Shown one piece after another: positions 1 to 7,785 of a stretch of 49,532 bases of DNA. A program made the translations under genes and the position numbers. The notes beneath the pieces are model-generated. The model had not been told where the DNA came from. It ran no database searches and saw nothing but the letters and a program-made list of their open reading frames with translations. Each line of letters begins with the position of its first letter. Position 1 is the stretch's first letter. The DNA is from Bacteroidaceae bacterium (lineage in GTDB: Bacteria > Bacteroidota > Bacteroidia > Bacteroidales > Bacteroidaceae). Where the stretch lies: assembly GCA_017503065.1 (NCBI GenBank), contig JAFVTT010000016.1:1-49532 (forward strand), written 5' to 3'.

Positions 1-144
1 TATGCGCTAATGAAACCTTCTTTTTGTCATCTGTTTCGTCACTTCTCGGTTACAATGGAACCCCATTGCGCCCTCAAAGTGGCAAAACATCTGTTCAAAA
101 ACAAACGCTATTATCATCATAACGCTAATGACCGATTTGGGTTT
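1..144 (-). mobile_element. MITE-like element, copy A (cut by window start)
   Basis: This stretch matches, in reverse orientation, the two ends of the element at 30041-30287 but lacks that copy's middle hairpin insert. Its terminal repeat (gaccgatttgggttt, about 130-144) faces asnS. The other terminus lies before the window. Read on the minus strand it holds a short open frame (120 down to 7, 37 codons, starting MMIIAFVFEQMFCHFEG and ending TKRRFH). No transposase is recognised, so it is probably a non-autonomous element. Confidence 0.6.
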
Positions 145-160
145 AAGCCATTGACAGCAA

Positions 161-1582
161 TCAGAACTCCGCGTTTCTGGGAGTACGGGGGAAGGGGATT
201 ACGTCGCGTATGTTCTGCATGCCGGTAACGAAGAGCAGCAGACGCTCGAACCCGAGACCGAAACCTGCATGGGGGCATGAACCGTACTTGCGTGTGTCGA
301 GATACCAGGTCATGTCCTTCATGGGAATGTTGCGTGCCTCTATCTCGCCCACCAGTTTGTCGTAACTTTCCTCGCGGACGCTACCGCCGATAATCTCGCC
401 GATAGAGGGGAAGAGCACATCGGTTCCCTGTACGGTCTCCTCCATCTCCACACCGTCCAGGACGGGGTTCTCGGCATCTATCTTCATGTAGAAGGCCTTG
501 ATCTTCTTGGGATAGTGGCTCATGATGACGGGCTTCTTGAAGTACTCCTCAACGAGGTAGCGCTCGTGCTCGCTGGCAAGGTCGTCGCCCCAGTTACAGG
601 GGAACTCGAACTTGCGGCCGTCGCGCATGGCCTGCTGCAGTATCTGTATGCCCTCGGTGTATGAGAGACGCACGAAGGTCTCGTTCAACACACCCTCCAG
701 ACGGGCTATAAGGCCCTTGTCCACCATCTTGTTGAGGAACTCGAGGTCGTCCTTGCAGTTCTCCAGTGCCCAGCGCACGCAGTATTTGAGGAAGTCTTCC
801 TCCAGGTCCATGAGTTCGTCCAGATCCATGAAGGCAATCTCGGGCTCTATCATCCAGAACTCCGCCAAGTGGCGGGGAGTGTTGGAGTTCTCGGCACGGA
901 AGGTGGGGCCGAAGGTGTAGATGGCACCCAGTGCTGTGGCACCCAGTTCGCCCTCAAGCTGACCGCTGACGGTGAGCGAGGTCTGCTTGCCGAAGAAGTC
1001 GTCGTCGTAGATGATGCTGCCGTTCTCGTCCTTCTTCAGGTCATAGAGGTTCTTGGTGGTAACCTGGAACATCTGACCTGCACCCTCGCAGTCGCTGGCG
1101 GTGATGAGGGGAGTGTGGAAGTAGAAGTAGCCGTGCTCGTGGAAATATGTATGTATGGCCATGGCCATGTTGTGGCGTATGCGCAGGATGGCACCGAAGG
1201 TGTTGGTGCGGGGGCGCAGGTGTGCCACGGTGCGGAGGTATTCCCATGAAGCACCCTTCTTCTGCAGGGGATAGGTATTGTCGGCAGGACCCAGGATTTC
1301 TATCTCGCGGGCCTGCACCTCGCTGGCCTGACCTGCGGCAGGGCTTTCCACCAGAGTGCCCAGCACGCTGATGCAGGCACCTGTGGTAATCTGCTTTACG
1401 GTCTCCTCGGGGAAGTTGGCATCATCGCCTACAATCTGTATGTTCTTGATGGTAGAACCATCGTTGAGGGCAATGAAGAAGATGCCCTTGCTGCCACGCT
1501 TTGAGCGCACCCAGCCTTTTACTATAATGTCTGAGCCGTAGTCGGTGCGACCCAGTGCGTCAATAACTTTTGTACGTTTCAT
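161..1582 (-). CDS. asnS: Asparaginyl-tRNA synthetase
   Basis: Class IIb aminoacyl-tRNA synthetase that charges tRNA-Asn with asparagine in the cytosol. At 473 residues it has the usual bacterial length. An OB-fold anticodon-binding domain occupies about residues 15-100 ([10 protein letters not shown] near 21). Class II motif 2 is clear at 228-242 ([15 protein letters not shown]), and motif 3 lies near the C-terminus ([12 protein letters not shown]). The asparagine-type signature [12 protein letters not shown] separates it from AspS. The stop codon lies about 17 bp from a MITE-like repeat. The 477-bp upstream gap is filled with palindromic repeats. Start is ATG at 1580-1582. Confidence 0.97.
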   Translation of the reverse strand: MKRTKVIDALGRTDYGSDIIVKGWVRSKRGSKGIFFIALNDGSTIKNIQIVGDDANFPEETVKQITTGACISVLGTLVESPAAGQASEVQAREIEILGPADNTYPLQKKGASWEYLRTVAHLRPRTNTFGAILRIRHNMAMAIHTYFHEHGYFYFHTPLITASDCEGAGQMFQVTTKNLYDLKKDENGSIIYDDDFFGKQTSLTVSGQLEGELGATALGAIYTFGPTFRAENSNTPRHLAEFWMIEPEIAFMDLDELMDLEEDFLKYCVRWALENCKDDLEFLNKMVDKGLIARLEGVLNETFVRLSYTEGIQILQQAMRDGRKFEFPCNWGDDLASEHERYLVEEYFKKPVIMSHYPKKIKAFYMKIDAENPVLDGVEMEETVQGTDVLFPSIGEIIGGSVREESYDKLVGEIEARNIPMKDMTWYLDTRKYGSCPHAGFGLGFERLLLFVTGMQNIRDVIPFPRTPRNAEF

Positions 1583-2059
1583 ATTATATTATATAAGGTA
1601 TGGTGAAAGGGCAGAATTACTGGTATTGGCATTCACCTTTCCGTTTTACGAACGGGAGCGAACTCTTGGACGGACGCTGCACGCAGCGTCCCTACTTTGT
1701 AAGCAGTTTTCCGATTTCCTTTTTATCCAAGCGCTGTAGTTTTTTATTGTAGGGACGTTGCGTGCAGCGTCCGCAGATTGAGCGGTTGGACGAACGGGGC
1801 GAATTCTTGGGCGGACGCTGCACGCAGCGTCCCTACTTTGTAAGCAGATTTCCGTTCTCCGTTTTTATCCAAGCACGCACCTCTTTATTGTAGGGACGCT
1901 GCGTGCAGCGTCCGCAGGATGGTCGGTTGGTTGGACGAGCGGGAGTGAGCGGGCTGTTGTTGGAAAGAGGGTTATAGGGCGGACGCTGCACGCAGCGTCC
2001 CTACTTTGAAAACTGTTTTCTGTTTTCCGTTTTCACATTTCCGTTTTCACATTTCCGTT
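1583..2059. repeat. Intergenic repeat region with five REP-like palindromes in a 141-bp tandem unit
   Basis: No gene is seen in this 477-bp gap. It holds five copies of a 20-bp palindrome (ggacgctgcacgcagcgtcc, 9-bp arms) at 1672-1691, 1753-1772, 1813-1832, 1894-1913 and 1981-2000. Orientation alternates, as shown by the AC or GT centre and the flanking TAGGGAC/GTCCGC. Copies 1 and 3, and copies 2 and 4, are each exactly 141 bp apart, and the text between them also matches (ctactttgtaagcag, tttttatccaagc), so a larger unit was duplicated in tandem. The 2006-2065 end is a run of imperfect cgttttc/catttc repeats. Confidence 0.9.
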
Positions 2060-3250
2060 TTACTCAAACGCTCCCATCTTGAGCATGTTCACCTCATCCT
2101 GGGTGAGGAAACGCCAGTCGCCGCGCTTCACGTTCTTCTTGGTAAGACCGGCAAAGTAGACGCGGTCCAGCTTCACCACCTTGTAGCCAAGGTGTTCGAA
2201 GATACGGCGCACAATGCGGTTGCGTCCGCTGTGTATCTCTATGCCTACCTGCTTCTTGTCTGTCTCGTGGGCATAGTCGATGGCATCGGCATGTATCTCG
2301 CCATCCTCCAGCATGATGCCGTCGGCAATCTGGCGAAGGTCGGCAGCGGTGACGTTCTTGTCGCAGAATACGTGGTATATCTTCTTCTTGAGGTACTGGG
2401 GATGTGTCAGTTTGGTAGCCAGGTCGCCATCGTTGGTGAACAGGAGCACACCTGTGGTGTTGCGGTCCAGACGGCCTACGGGGTAGATGCGCTCGCGGCA
2501 GGCGTTCTTCACCAGTTCCATCACGGTCTTGCGGTTCTGGGGGTCATCGCTTGTGGTAACGTAGTCCTTGGGCTTGTTAAGGAGCACATACACCTTCTTC
2601 TCCATGTTGATGGCCTGGTCGTGGAACATCACCTCGTCGCTGCGCTTCACCTTGGTGCCGAGTTCCGTAACCACCACACCGTTAACCTTGACAACACCGG
2701 CCTGTATGAAGGTGTCGGCCTCGCGACGGCTGCACACACCTGCATTGGACAGGTAGCGGTTCAGACGCACCGGTTCATCTGGATCGTAGTTCTTCTCCTT
2801 GTACTCTATCTGCTTCTTCATGCTGTACTTGGCATGAGGATTGTAGCCCTGGGTGCGCTTCTTGTAGCCACCGGGACGTGACTGGTAACCGCCTTCGCGC
2901 TGCTGATAGCCGCCTTCACGGTTGTAGGGACGCTGCTGATAGCCACCCTCGCGACGCTGGTAGCCACCCTCGCGGTTGTAGGGACGGCTCTGGTAACCGC
3001 CTTCGCGCTGTCTGTAGCCGCCACGGTTATAGTCTCCGCCGGGACGACGGTCTCTGTTCTCTCTCTGGTAACCGCCCTCGCGATGATGGTAGCCACCCTC
3101 GCGGTTGTAGCCATCATTGGAACGATACTCTCTTCTCTCTCTCTGATAACCGCCGTTGTTGCGGTCGAATGAAAGGCGCTGGGGACGATCACCGCCACCA
3201 TTTCCCTCGCTGGCAAACTGCTTGCGCCAGCTCTCGTCTTCTGTAGTCAT
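2060..3250 (-). CDS. rluB: 23S rRNA pseudouridine synthase, RluB/RsuA family, with a Gly/Tyr/Arg-rich N-terminal extension
   Basis: RsuA/RluB family enzyme that converts uridine to pseudouridine in rRNA. The N-terminal part, about residues 31-140, is a low-complexity region of repeated REGGYQ and RPYNREGGYQ units, which should be disordered and bind RNA. It is followed by an S4 RNA-binding domain (about 160-215, starting VRLNRYLSNAGVCSRREAD) and the catalytic domain with the family motif GRLDRNTTG, whose Asp262 is the expected nucleophile. Without the extension the protein is near the usual length for the family. Which uridine it modifies cannot be read from sequence; RluB is the best guess over RluE, RluF or RsuA. 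Confidence 0.88.
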   Translation of the reverse strand: MTTEDESWRKQFASEGNGGGDRPQRLSFDRNNGGYQRERREYRSNDGYNREGGYHHREGGYQRENRDRRPGGDYNRGGYRQREGGYQSRPYNREGGYQRREGGYQQRPYNREGGYQQREGGYQSRPGGYKKRTQGYNPHAKYSMKKQIEYKEKNYDPDEPVRLNRYLSNAGVCSRREADTFIQAGVVKVNGVVVTELGTKVKRSDEVMFHDQAINMEKKVYVLLNKPKDYVTTSDDPQNRKTVMELVKNACRERIYPVGRLDRNTTGVLLFTNDGDLATKLTHPQYLKKKIYHVFCDKNVTAADLRQIADGIMLEDGEIHADAIDYAHETDKKQVGIEIHSGRNRIVRRIFEHLGYKVVKLDRVYFAGLTKKNVKRGDWRFLTQDEVNMLKMGAFE

Positions 3251-3295
3251 AGTCTAATGAACTTAATGTGTTTTTCTCTTCTATAATCATTGTAG

Positions 3296-3359
3296 GGACA
3301 CGGCATGCCGTGTCCGCCACTCTAACAATCTTAGCATACGGACACGGAATGCCGTGTCC
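3296..3359. repeat. Pair of inverted REP-like palindromes between purB and rluB
   Basis: A perfect 20-bp palindrome (ggacacggcatgccgtgtcc) at 3296-3315 is followed by a one-mismatch copy at 3340-3359 in the opposite orientation. Flanks are TAGGGAC on one side and GTCCGC on the other, as in the 1.6-2.0 kb set, but the inner stem is different. Lying just after the purB stop, the pair could also end transcription, although no T-run follows. Confidence 0.85.
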
Positions 3360-3366
3360 CTACTGT

Positions 3367-4710
3367 TCACACACCGGTGTAGGTGTGGGGGGTAATCTGG
3401 CGCAGTTCTGCCTTCACAGACTCGCTGACGTCCAGGCCCTCTATGAAGTCCTTGATGGTGGACTCGTTGATGCCGGCACCGGTGCGGGTCAGGGCCTTCA
3501 GTGCCTCGTAGGGGTTGGGGTAAGCCTCGCGGCGCAGGATTGTCTGGATGGCTTCGGCGCACACTGCCCAGCATCCGTCCAGATCGCGGTTGATGGCATC
3601 CTGGTTGAGCAGGAGTTTGCCCAAGCCCTTCATTGTGCTCTGCACGCTGATGAGCATGTGGCCCATGGGCACACCCACATTGCGCAGAACGGTAGAGTCG
3701 GTAAGGTCGCGCTGCAGGCGGCTGATGGGGAGTTTCTGTGCCAGGTGGGACAGGATGGCATTGGCCACGCCAAGGTTGCCCTCGGAGTTCTCGAAGTCGA
3801 TGGGGTTCACCTTGTGGGGCATGGCGCTGGAACCTACCTCGCCTGCCTTTACCTTCTGGCGGAAATACTCCATGGATACGTACTGCCAGAAGTCGCGGTC
3901 CAGGTCGATGATGATGGTGTTGATGCGTTTCATGGCATCGAACACGCCTGCCAGACAGTCGTAGTTGGATATCTGTGTGGTCCATTCCTCACGCTCCAGT
4001 CCCAACTTCTCGCTGACAAAGCGGTTGCCGAAGGCACGCCAGTCATACTGGGGATATGCCACGTTGTGGGCATTGTAGTTGCCGGTGGCACCACCGAACT
4101 TGGCGGTGAGGGGCTGCGCCTTGAGGGCCTCCAACTGGCGCTCCAGACGGTAGACGAACACCATAACCTCCTTGCCCATACGTGTGGGGGAAGCAGGCTG
4201 GCCGTGTGTCTTGGCAAGCATGGGAATATCCTTCCAGTCCTCGGCATAGGAGCGCAATTGTGCTATCAACTGCTCTATCTGGGGATAGTAGACCTCCTCC
4301 AGAGCCTCCTTGATGCTGAGGGGAACGCTGGTATTGTTTATGTCCTGGCTGGTCAGGCCGAAGTGTATGAACTCCTTGTAAGCCTCCAGTCCGCCTATCT
4401 TGTCGAACTGCTCCTTGATGAAGTATTCCACGGCCTTGACATCGTGGTTGGTAACGCTCTCGATGTCCTTGACGCGCTGGGCATCAGCCTCTGTGAAGTT
4501 GCGGTAGATATCGCGCAAAGTCTCCGCCGATGCAGGGAAACCCTCCAACTGAGGCAGGGGAAGTTCGCACAAAGCAATGAAATACTCTATTTCCACACGC
4601 ACGCGATACTTGATGAGTGCGTACTCAGAAAAATAGCCGGCCAGAGGCTCGGTCTTGCCACGGTAACGTCCGTCGATTGGACTGATTGCTGATAAAAGAC
4701 TTAACTCCAT
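3367..4710 (-). CDS. purB: Adenylosuccinate lyase
   Basis: Fumarase/aspartase superfamily enzyme acting twice in purine synthesis: it releases fumarate from SAICAR and from adenylosuccinate. At 447 residues it matches the E. coli PurB type (456) rather than the shorter B. subtilis type, and the N-terminus (MELSLLSAISPIDGRY) is typical of that type. The superfamily signature sits at 294-305 (GSSAMPHKVNPI) and carries the flexible catalytic Ser loop. The His-containing motif KTHGQPASPTRMGKE lies at 167-181. It is a single gene between tRNA-Val and rluB, with palindromes after its stop. Confidence 0.97.
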   Translation of the reverse strand: MELSLLSAISPIDGRYRGKTEPLAGYFSEYALIKYRVRVEIEYFIALCELPLPQLEGFPASAETLRDIYRNFTEADAQRVKDIESVTNHDVKAVEYFIKEQFDKIGGLEAYKEFIHFGLTSQDINNTSVPLSIKEALEEVYYPQIEQLIAQLRSYAEDWKDIPMLAKTHGQPASPTRMGKEVMVFVYRLERQLEALKAQPLTAKFGGATGNYNAHNVAYPQYDWRAFGNRFVSEKLGLEREEWTTQISNYDCLAGVFDAMKRINTIIIDLDRDFWQYVSMEYFRQKVKAGEVGSSAMPHKVNPIDFENSEGNLGVANAILSHLAQKLPISRLQRDLTDSTVLRNVGVPMGHMLISVQSTMKGLGKLLLNQDAINRDLDGCWAVCAEAIQTILRREAYPNPYEALKALTRTGAGINESTIKDFIEGLDVSESVKAELRQITPHTYTGV

Positions 4711-4800
4711 TGTCTTTATATATAAGTAAGGTACCTTAAAACAGAAAAGAAACTGAGATTACTTCTTAAAGTCATCGTCAGTTTCTTTCCATCACTTTTG

Positions 4801-4875
4801 TGGGCGATGACGGATTCGAACCGCCGACCCTCTGCTTGTAAGGCAGATGCTCTGAACCAGCTGCGCTAATCGCCC
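4801..4875 (-). tRNA. tRNA-Val (anticodon UAC)
   Basis: Read on the minus strand, the 75-nt sequence folds as a cloverleaf. The acceptor stem pairs gggcgat with atcgccc. The anticodon stem tctgc/gcaga encloses loop cttacaa, giving anticodon UAC (valine). The T-loop is ttcgaat. The discriminator base is A, and CCA is not encoded. A Bacteroidetes-type -7 box lies about 24 nt before the 5' end. Confidence 0.93.
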
Positions 4876-4898
4876 ATGCCTTCCGTAGAATTGCGATG

Positions 4899-4906
4899 CA
4901 AAGGTA
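4899..4906 (-). promoter_or_regulatory. Putative -7 promoter box for tRNA-Val
   Basis: Minus-strand TACCTTTG matches the Bacteroidetes sigma-AB -7 consensus TAnnTTTG. It lies 24 nt before the tRNA 5' end, so the primary transcript would carry a short leader. I do not see a clear -33 TTTG. Confidence 0.5.
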
Positions 4907-4995
4907 CGACTTTTCTACGGAACCGGCAAGCATTTGGCAAATTATTTTATGTTGCAATGCCTTATTTGCCTACAGGTGGGAATAATTTGGCGTCA

Positions 4996-5083
4996 GTGAA
5001 GATAAAATTTATCATTAGTGGCGGTAAAGTTTATCATTACTGGCGGTAAAGTTTATCATTAGTGACGGTAAAGTTTACCATCA
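4996..5083. repeat. Four tandem copies of a 22-bp repeat
   Basis: Units start at 4996, 5018, 5040 and 5062 and follow gtggcggtaaagtttatcatta. The middle two are nearly identical and the outer two diverge at a few positions. There are no spacers, so this is not a CRISPR array. A period of 22 bp is close to two helical turns, so each unit would present the same DNA face. The array lies between tRNA-Val and the 3' end of ompA paralogue 1. Confidence 0.85.
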
Positions 5084-5183
5084 CGGGGAGCGGAAAACGG
5101 AAAACGGAAAACGGAAAACGGGGAGCGGGGAGCGGGGAGCGGATGAGCGGGGAGCGGATGAGCGGGGAGCGGGGAGCGGGGAG
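5084..5183. repeat. Heptanucleotide runs (ggaaaac)n and (ggggagc)n
   Basis: About 100 bp directly after the 22-bp array is built of 7-bp units: four of ggaaaac, then a mix of ggggagc and ggatgagc units. It is purine-rich on the plus strand. No coding potential is evident. Confidence 0.75.
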
Positions 5184-5189
5184 TATTAC

Positions 5190-5236
5190 GATACAGTATG
5201 GGCGGGAAGCATTGGTGCTTCCCGCCCAAACTGTAT
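5190..5236 (-). terminator. Terminator-like hairpin after ompA paralogue 1
   Basis: Perfect 12-bp arms (gggcgggaagca at 5200-5211 and its complement at 5216-5227) enclose a 4-nt loop. The stem is extended outward by atacagt/actgtat. It starts about 17 bp beyond the stop codon of the minus-strand gene. The T-run is weak. Confidence 0.65.
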
Positions 5237-5252
5237 AAGGGTAAAGGTTTAC

Positions 5253-6440
5253 TTACTTCAAAGAAACAACTACGCGACGGTTGTAGGAGATGGGGGAAAG
5301 GTCCTTGACACCACCCTTGCCGACAACTTCGATCTTGTCGCGGCTGACGCCCATCTTGACAATCTCTTCGGCAACAACCTTGGCACGCTTCTCAGAGAGA
5401 GTCTGGTTGTATGAAGCGGTGCCGGTCTTGGAGTCTGCATAACCAGTAACCACAACAGTCTTGCCGCTTGACTTGGCACATTCTGCCAACTGCTTAACAT
5501 TCACAAGGTCCTTCTTGGAAGCGATCTTGCTTCGGCCAATGTTGAAGAATACAGAAACACGGCTTGCAACCATCTCTGTTACGGCAACAGGTTCGGGGCA
5601 CTTGTGGTCCTTAATCAACTTCTGGAGACGTGCATTCTCCTCCTGCTGTTCGGACAATGCCGCATTCAGAGCGTCCAGCTGGGCCTTGTTCATAGCCATG
5701 ATGGCGTCCACATCGGGAGCATTGTCCCAACCTACCTTGCCGAGATTCACGCCAAAACCTACACTTGCGCCGATCTGCCAGTCGCGTGTGCCAAAAGCCC
5801 TTCTTGAACCGGGAGCAACTGCGGCATTGCCGTCGCTCACACCTTCCAGCATGTCTGCATAGATGTCAACATTGATATGGAAACGCTTTGTCACGTTGAA
5901 AGTATTCAACCAACCGCCACCAACGACAACAGAGTTTTTTGAATCGTCGAAGTTGCGATGATAACCTGCACTTCCGTAAAGGATAGTGTTCCAGACACGA
6001 GGCTTGTAACCGGCAAACAGGTTATGCAGATTCAACATTGGCTGCAAGCTGACATTAAGCTGCAGGTACTTGGGACTGGCCAATTCATTCACCCACTCAT
6101 TTACGGGATCTACATGATAGTTGTAGGGATGATTCACCTGCCTGCCCTGTCCAAGGCCGACCTTAACACGAACACCCACAGAAGGAGTCGCCCACTTACC
6201 GACGGTGATATTGCCACCCCAGCTGCCACGCTCGTAAGCGAAGGGGCTTCTCATCATCGCCACCTCCTGACTGGAATAATTGCTGATGAAGTCTGCACCT
6301 GCAGACACGAACCAATTATCCCAAAAACCGTTAGTCACAACCTTGTGCTTTAAGGTAGGAATCTCGCTTGTCTTAGCTTCCTGAGCAGACGCTCCTAAAG
6401 ACATGCCAGCAAATGCCAGCAGAAACATCATCTTCTTCAT
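5253..6440 (-). CDS. OmpA-family outer-membrane protein, paralogue 1
   Basis: 395 residues. The signal peptide is MKKMMFLLAFAGMSLGASAQ, with cleavage expected after ASAQ. It is followed by a probable beta-barrel (about 35-245), a short coiled linker (ALNAALSEQQEENARLQKL) and a C-terminal OmpA-like peptidoglycan-binding domain (about 285-395). That domain contains VTGYADSKTGTASYNQTLSE and ends RRVVVSLK. It probably anchors the outer membrane to peptidoglycan. It is closely similar to the gene at 7786-8949, with trpS between them. The middle of the two proteins is nearly identical, while the N-terminal barrel segments differ, as expected for surface loops. A -7 box (TATCTTTG, minus) lies at 6502-6509. 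Confidence 0.9.
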   Translation of the reverse strand: MKKMMFLLAFAGMSLGASAQEAKTSEIPTLKHKVVTNGFWDNWFVSAGADFISNYSSQEVAMMRSPFAYERGSWGGNITVGKWATPSVGVRVKVGLGQGRQVNHPYNYHVDPVNEWVNELASPKYLQLNVSLQPMLNLHNLFAGYKPRVWNTILYGSAGYHRNFDDSKNSVVVGGGWLNTFNVTKRFHINVDIYADMLEGVSDGNAAVAPGSRRAFGTRDWQIGASVGFGVNLGKVGWDNAPDVDAIMAMNKAQLDALNAALSEQQEENARLQKLIKDHKCPEPVAVTEMVASRVSVFFNIGRSKIASKKDLVNVKQLAECAKSSGKTVVVTGYADSKTGTASYNQTLSEKRAKVVAEEIVKMGVSRDKIEVVGKGGVKDLSPISYNRRVVVSLK

Positions 6441-6501
6441 TGAGTATGTATAATTTAAATTTTACATCAAATATGTCTGTACACAACAACAGATTATGTC
6501 G

Positions 6502-6509
6502 CAAAGATA
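6502..6509 (-). promoter_or_regulatory. Putative -7 promoter box of ompA paralogue 1
   Basis: Minus-strand TATCTTTG, about 62 nt before the start codon, matches TAnnTTTG. No convincing -33 TTTG is seen at the expected distance. Confidence 0.45.
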
Positions 6510-6603
6510 GAAAATAAATCCCACTTTTACTAACTTTTACTCACAAAAATGCTCTTCAAAGCCCAAAAAGCGGTCCAAACCATCCGACAGACAATAAACG
6601 CCC

Positions 6604-7707
6604 CTATTTAGAGGAGGCAAAACGCTTGGTTTGCTCGCGGATAAGTTCTTCGTCGTCGAAGTATGTTATCTTCATGGCCTTGCGTACCTCGTCCATAGTC
6701 TCTACGGCTGCCTGACGGGCTTTCTCGCAACCCTTGCGCAGAATCTCGTAGATGGCGGGGATGTCCTTCTGAAGTTCCAGACGACGCTCGCGGATGGGAG
6801 CAAGGCGATCGTTCAACACGTTGTATAGGAACTTCTTGCAAGTTCCGTCGCCCAAGCCGCCACGGGTGTAGTGAGCCTTCAGTTCGTCCAGGTTCCGGTA
6901 CTCGGGAAGGTACTTCAGGAAGTCCTCGTCGGTACAGAAAGCATCCAGATAGGTGAAGACGGTATTGCCCTCGAGATGGCCGGGTTGCTCGATGTGGATA
7001 TGCTCGGGGTCGGTGTACATGCTGTTAACCTTCTTCTTCAGTTCCTTGGCGGTGTCGCTAAGATAGATGCAGTTGCCCAGAGACTTTGACATCTTTGCCT
7101 TGCCGTCGGTGCCGGGAAGGCGCAGGCAGGCAGCGTTGTCGGGGAGCATGATGTTGGGTTCCACCAGAGTGTCGCCATATATATTGTTGAAGCGGCGCAC
7201 TATCTCGCGGCTCTGCTCCAGCATGGGTTCCTGGTCCTGACCGGCAGGAACGGTGGTAGCCTTGAACAGGGTGATGTCGGCCGCCTGACTGATGGGATAT
7301 GTGAAGAAACCCACGGGTATACTCTCACCGGCAAAACCACGCATCTGTACCTCGGTCTTCACCGTGGGATTGCGTTGCAGGCGCGACACGGAGACGAGGT
7401 CCATGAAGTAGAACGACAGTTCGCAGAGTTCGGGTATCTGGCTCTGTATGAATATCGTCACCTTCTCGGGGTCAAGTCCACAAGCCAGATAGTCCAGCGC
7501 AACCTCGATGACATTCTGGCGCACCTTCTCGGGATTGTCGATATTGTCTGTCAGTGCCTGTGCATCGGCAATGAAGACATACATCTTGTCGTAATTGCCC
7601 TCGTTCTGCAACTCCACGCGGCGTCGGAGGCTGCCCACATAATGTCCGATGTGCAAGCGACCCGTAGGACGGTCGCCGGTAAGTATAATTCTCTTGTTTG
7701 GTTCCAT
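6604..7707 (-). CDS. trpS: Tryptophanyl-tRNA synthetase
   Basis: Class Ic synthetase that charges tRNA-Trp. 367 residues, somewhat longer than the E. coli enzyme (334). The HIGH signature is present as GRLHIGHYVGSL near residues 16-27, and the KMSKS loop as KAKMSKSLGN around residue 205. The tRNA/Trp-binding C-terminal helical part is complete. It lies between two OmpA paralogues in the same orientation, with a terminator-like hairpin just before it, so it is probably expressed separately from paralogue 2. Confidence 0.96.
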   Translation of the reverse strand: MEPNKRIILTGDRPTGRLHIGHYVGSLRRRVELQNEGNYDKMYVFIADAQALTDNIDNPEKVRQNVIEVALDYLACGLDPEKVTIFIQSQIPELCELSFYFMDLVSVSRLQRNPTVKTEVQMRGFAGESIPVGFFTYPISQAADITLFKATTVPAGQDQEPMLEQSREIVRRFNNIYGDTLVEPNIMLPDNAACLRLPGTDGKAKMSKSLGNCIYLSDTAKELKKKVNSMYTDPEHIHIEQPGHLEGNTVFTYLDAFCTDEDFLKYLPEYRNLDELKAHYTRGGLGDGTCKKFLYNVLNDRLAPIRERRLELQKDIPAIYEILRKGCEKARQAAVETMDEVRKAMKITYFDDEELIREQTKRFASSK

Positions 7708-7723
7708 TTCGCTCTAAACTAAA

Positions 7724-7751
7724 GAGGGAAGCAACACACATCGCTTCCCTC
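7724..7751 (-). terminator. Terminator-like hairpin between ompA paralogue 2 and trpS
   Basis: 9-bp perfect arms gagggaagc (7724-7732) and gcttccctc (7743-7751) with a 10-nt loop. On the minus strand it lies about 35 nt after the stop of ompA paralogue 2 and is followed by tttagttta. Confidence 0.6.
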
Positions 7752-7785
7752 CTTATATTATTAACTATAAATAATGTGCAATGCC

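Noticed and set aside
10..228. 72-codon plus-strand open frame at window start
   Set aside because: It lies across a MITE-like repeat and the end of asnS, and the matching frame at 30081-30326 diverges after the repeat. No domain is seen.
869..1249. Open frame antisense to asnS
   Set aside because: It lies fully inside a well-supported gene and reflects the GC-rich third codon positions on the other strand.
2006..2881. 291-codon open frame antisense to rluB
   Set aside because: Shadow of the minus-strand gene, with no family resemblance and no ribosome-binding site.
3268..4692. 474-codon open frame antisense to purB
   Set aside because: Long only because of codon bias in purB, which is unmistakable. 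The translation is leucine/valine/histidine-rich without motifs.
4996..5083. Possible CRISPR array
   Set aside because: The 22-bp units are contiguous with no spacers, and no cas genes are in the window.
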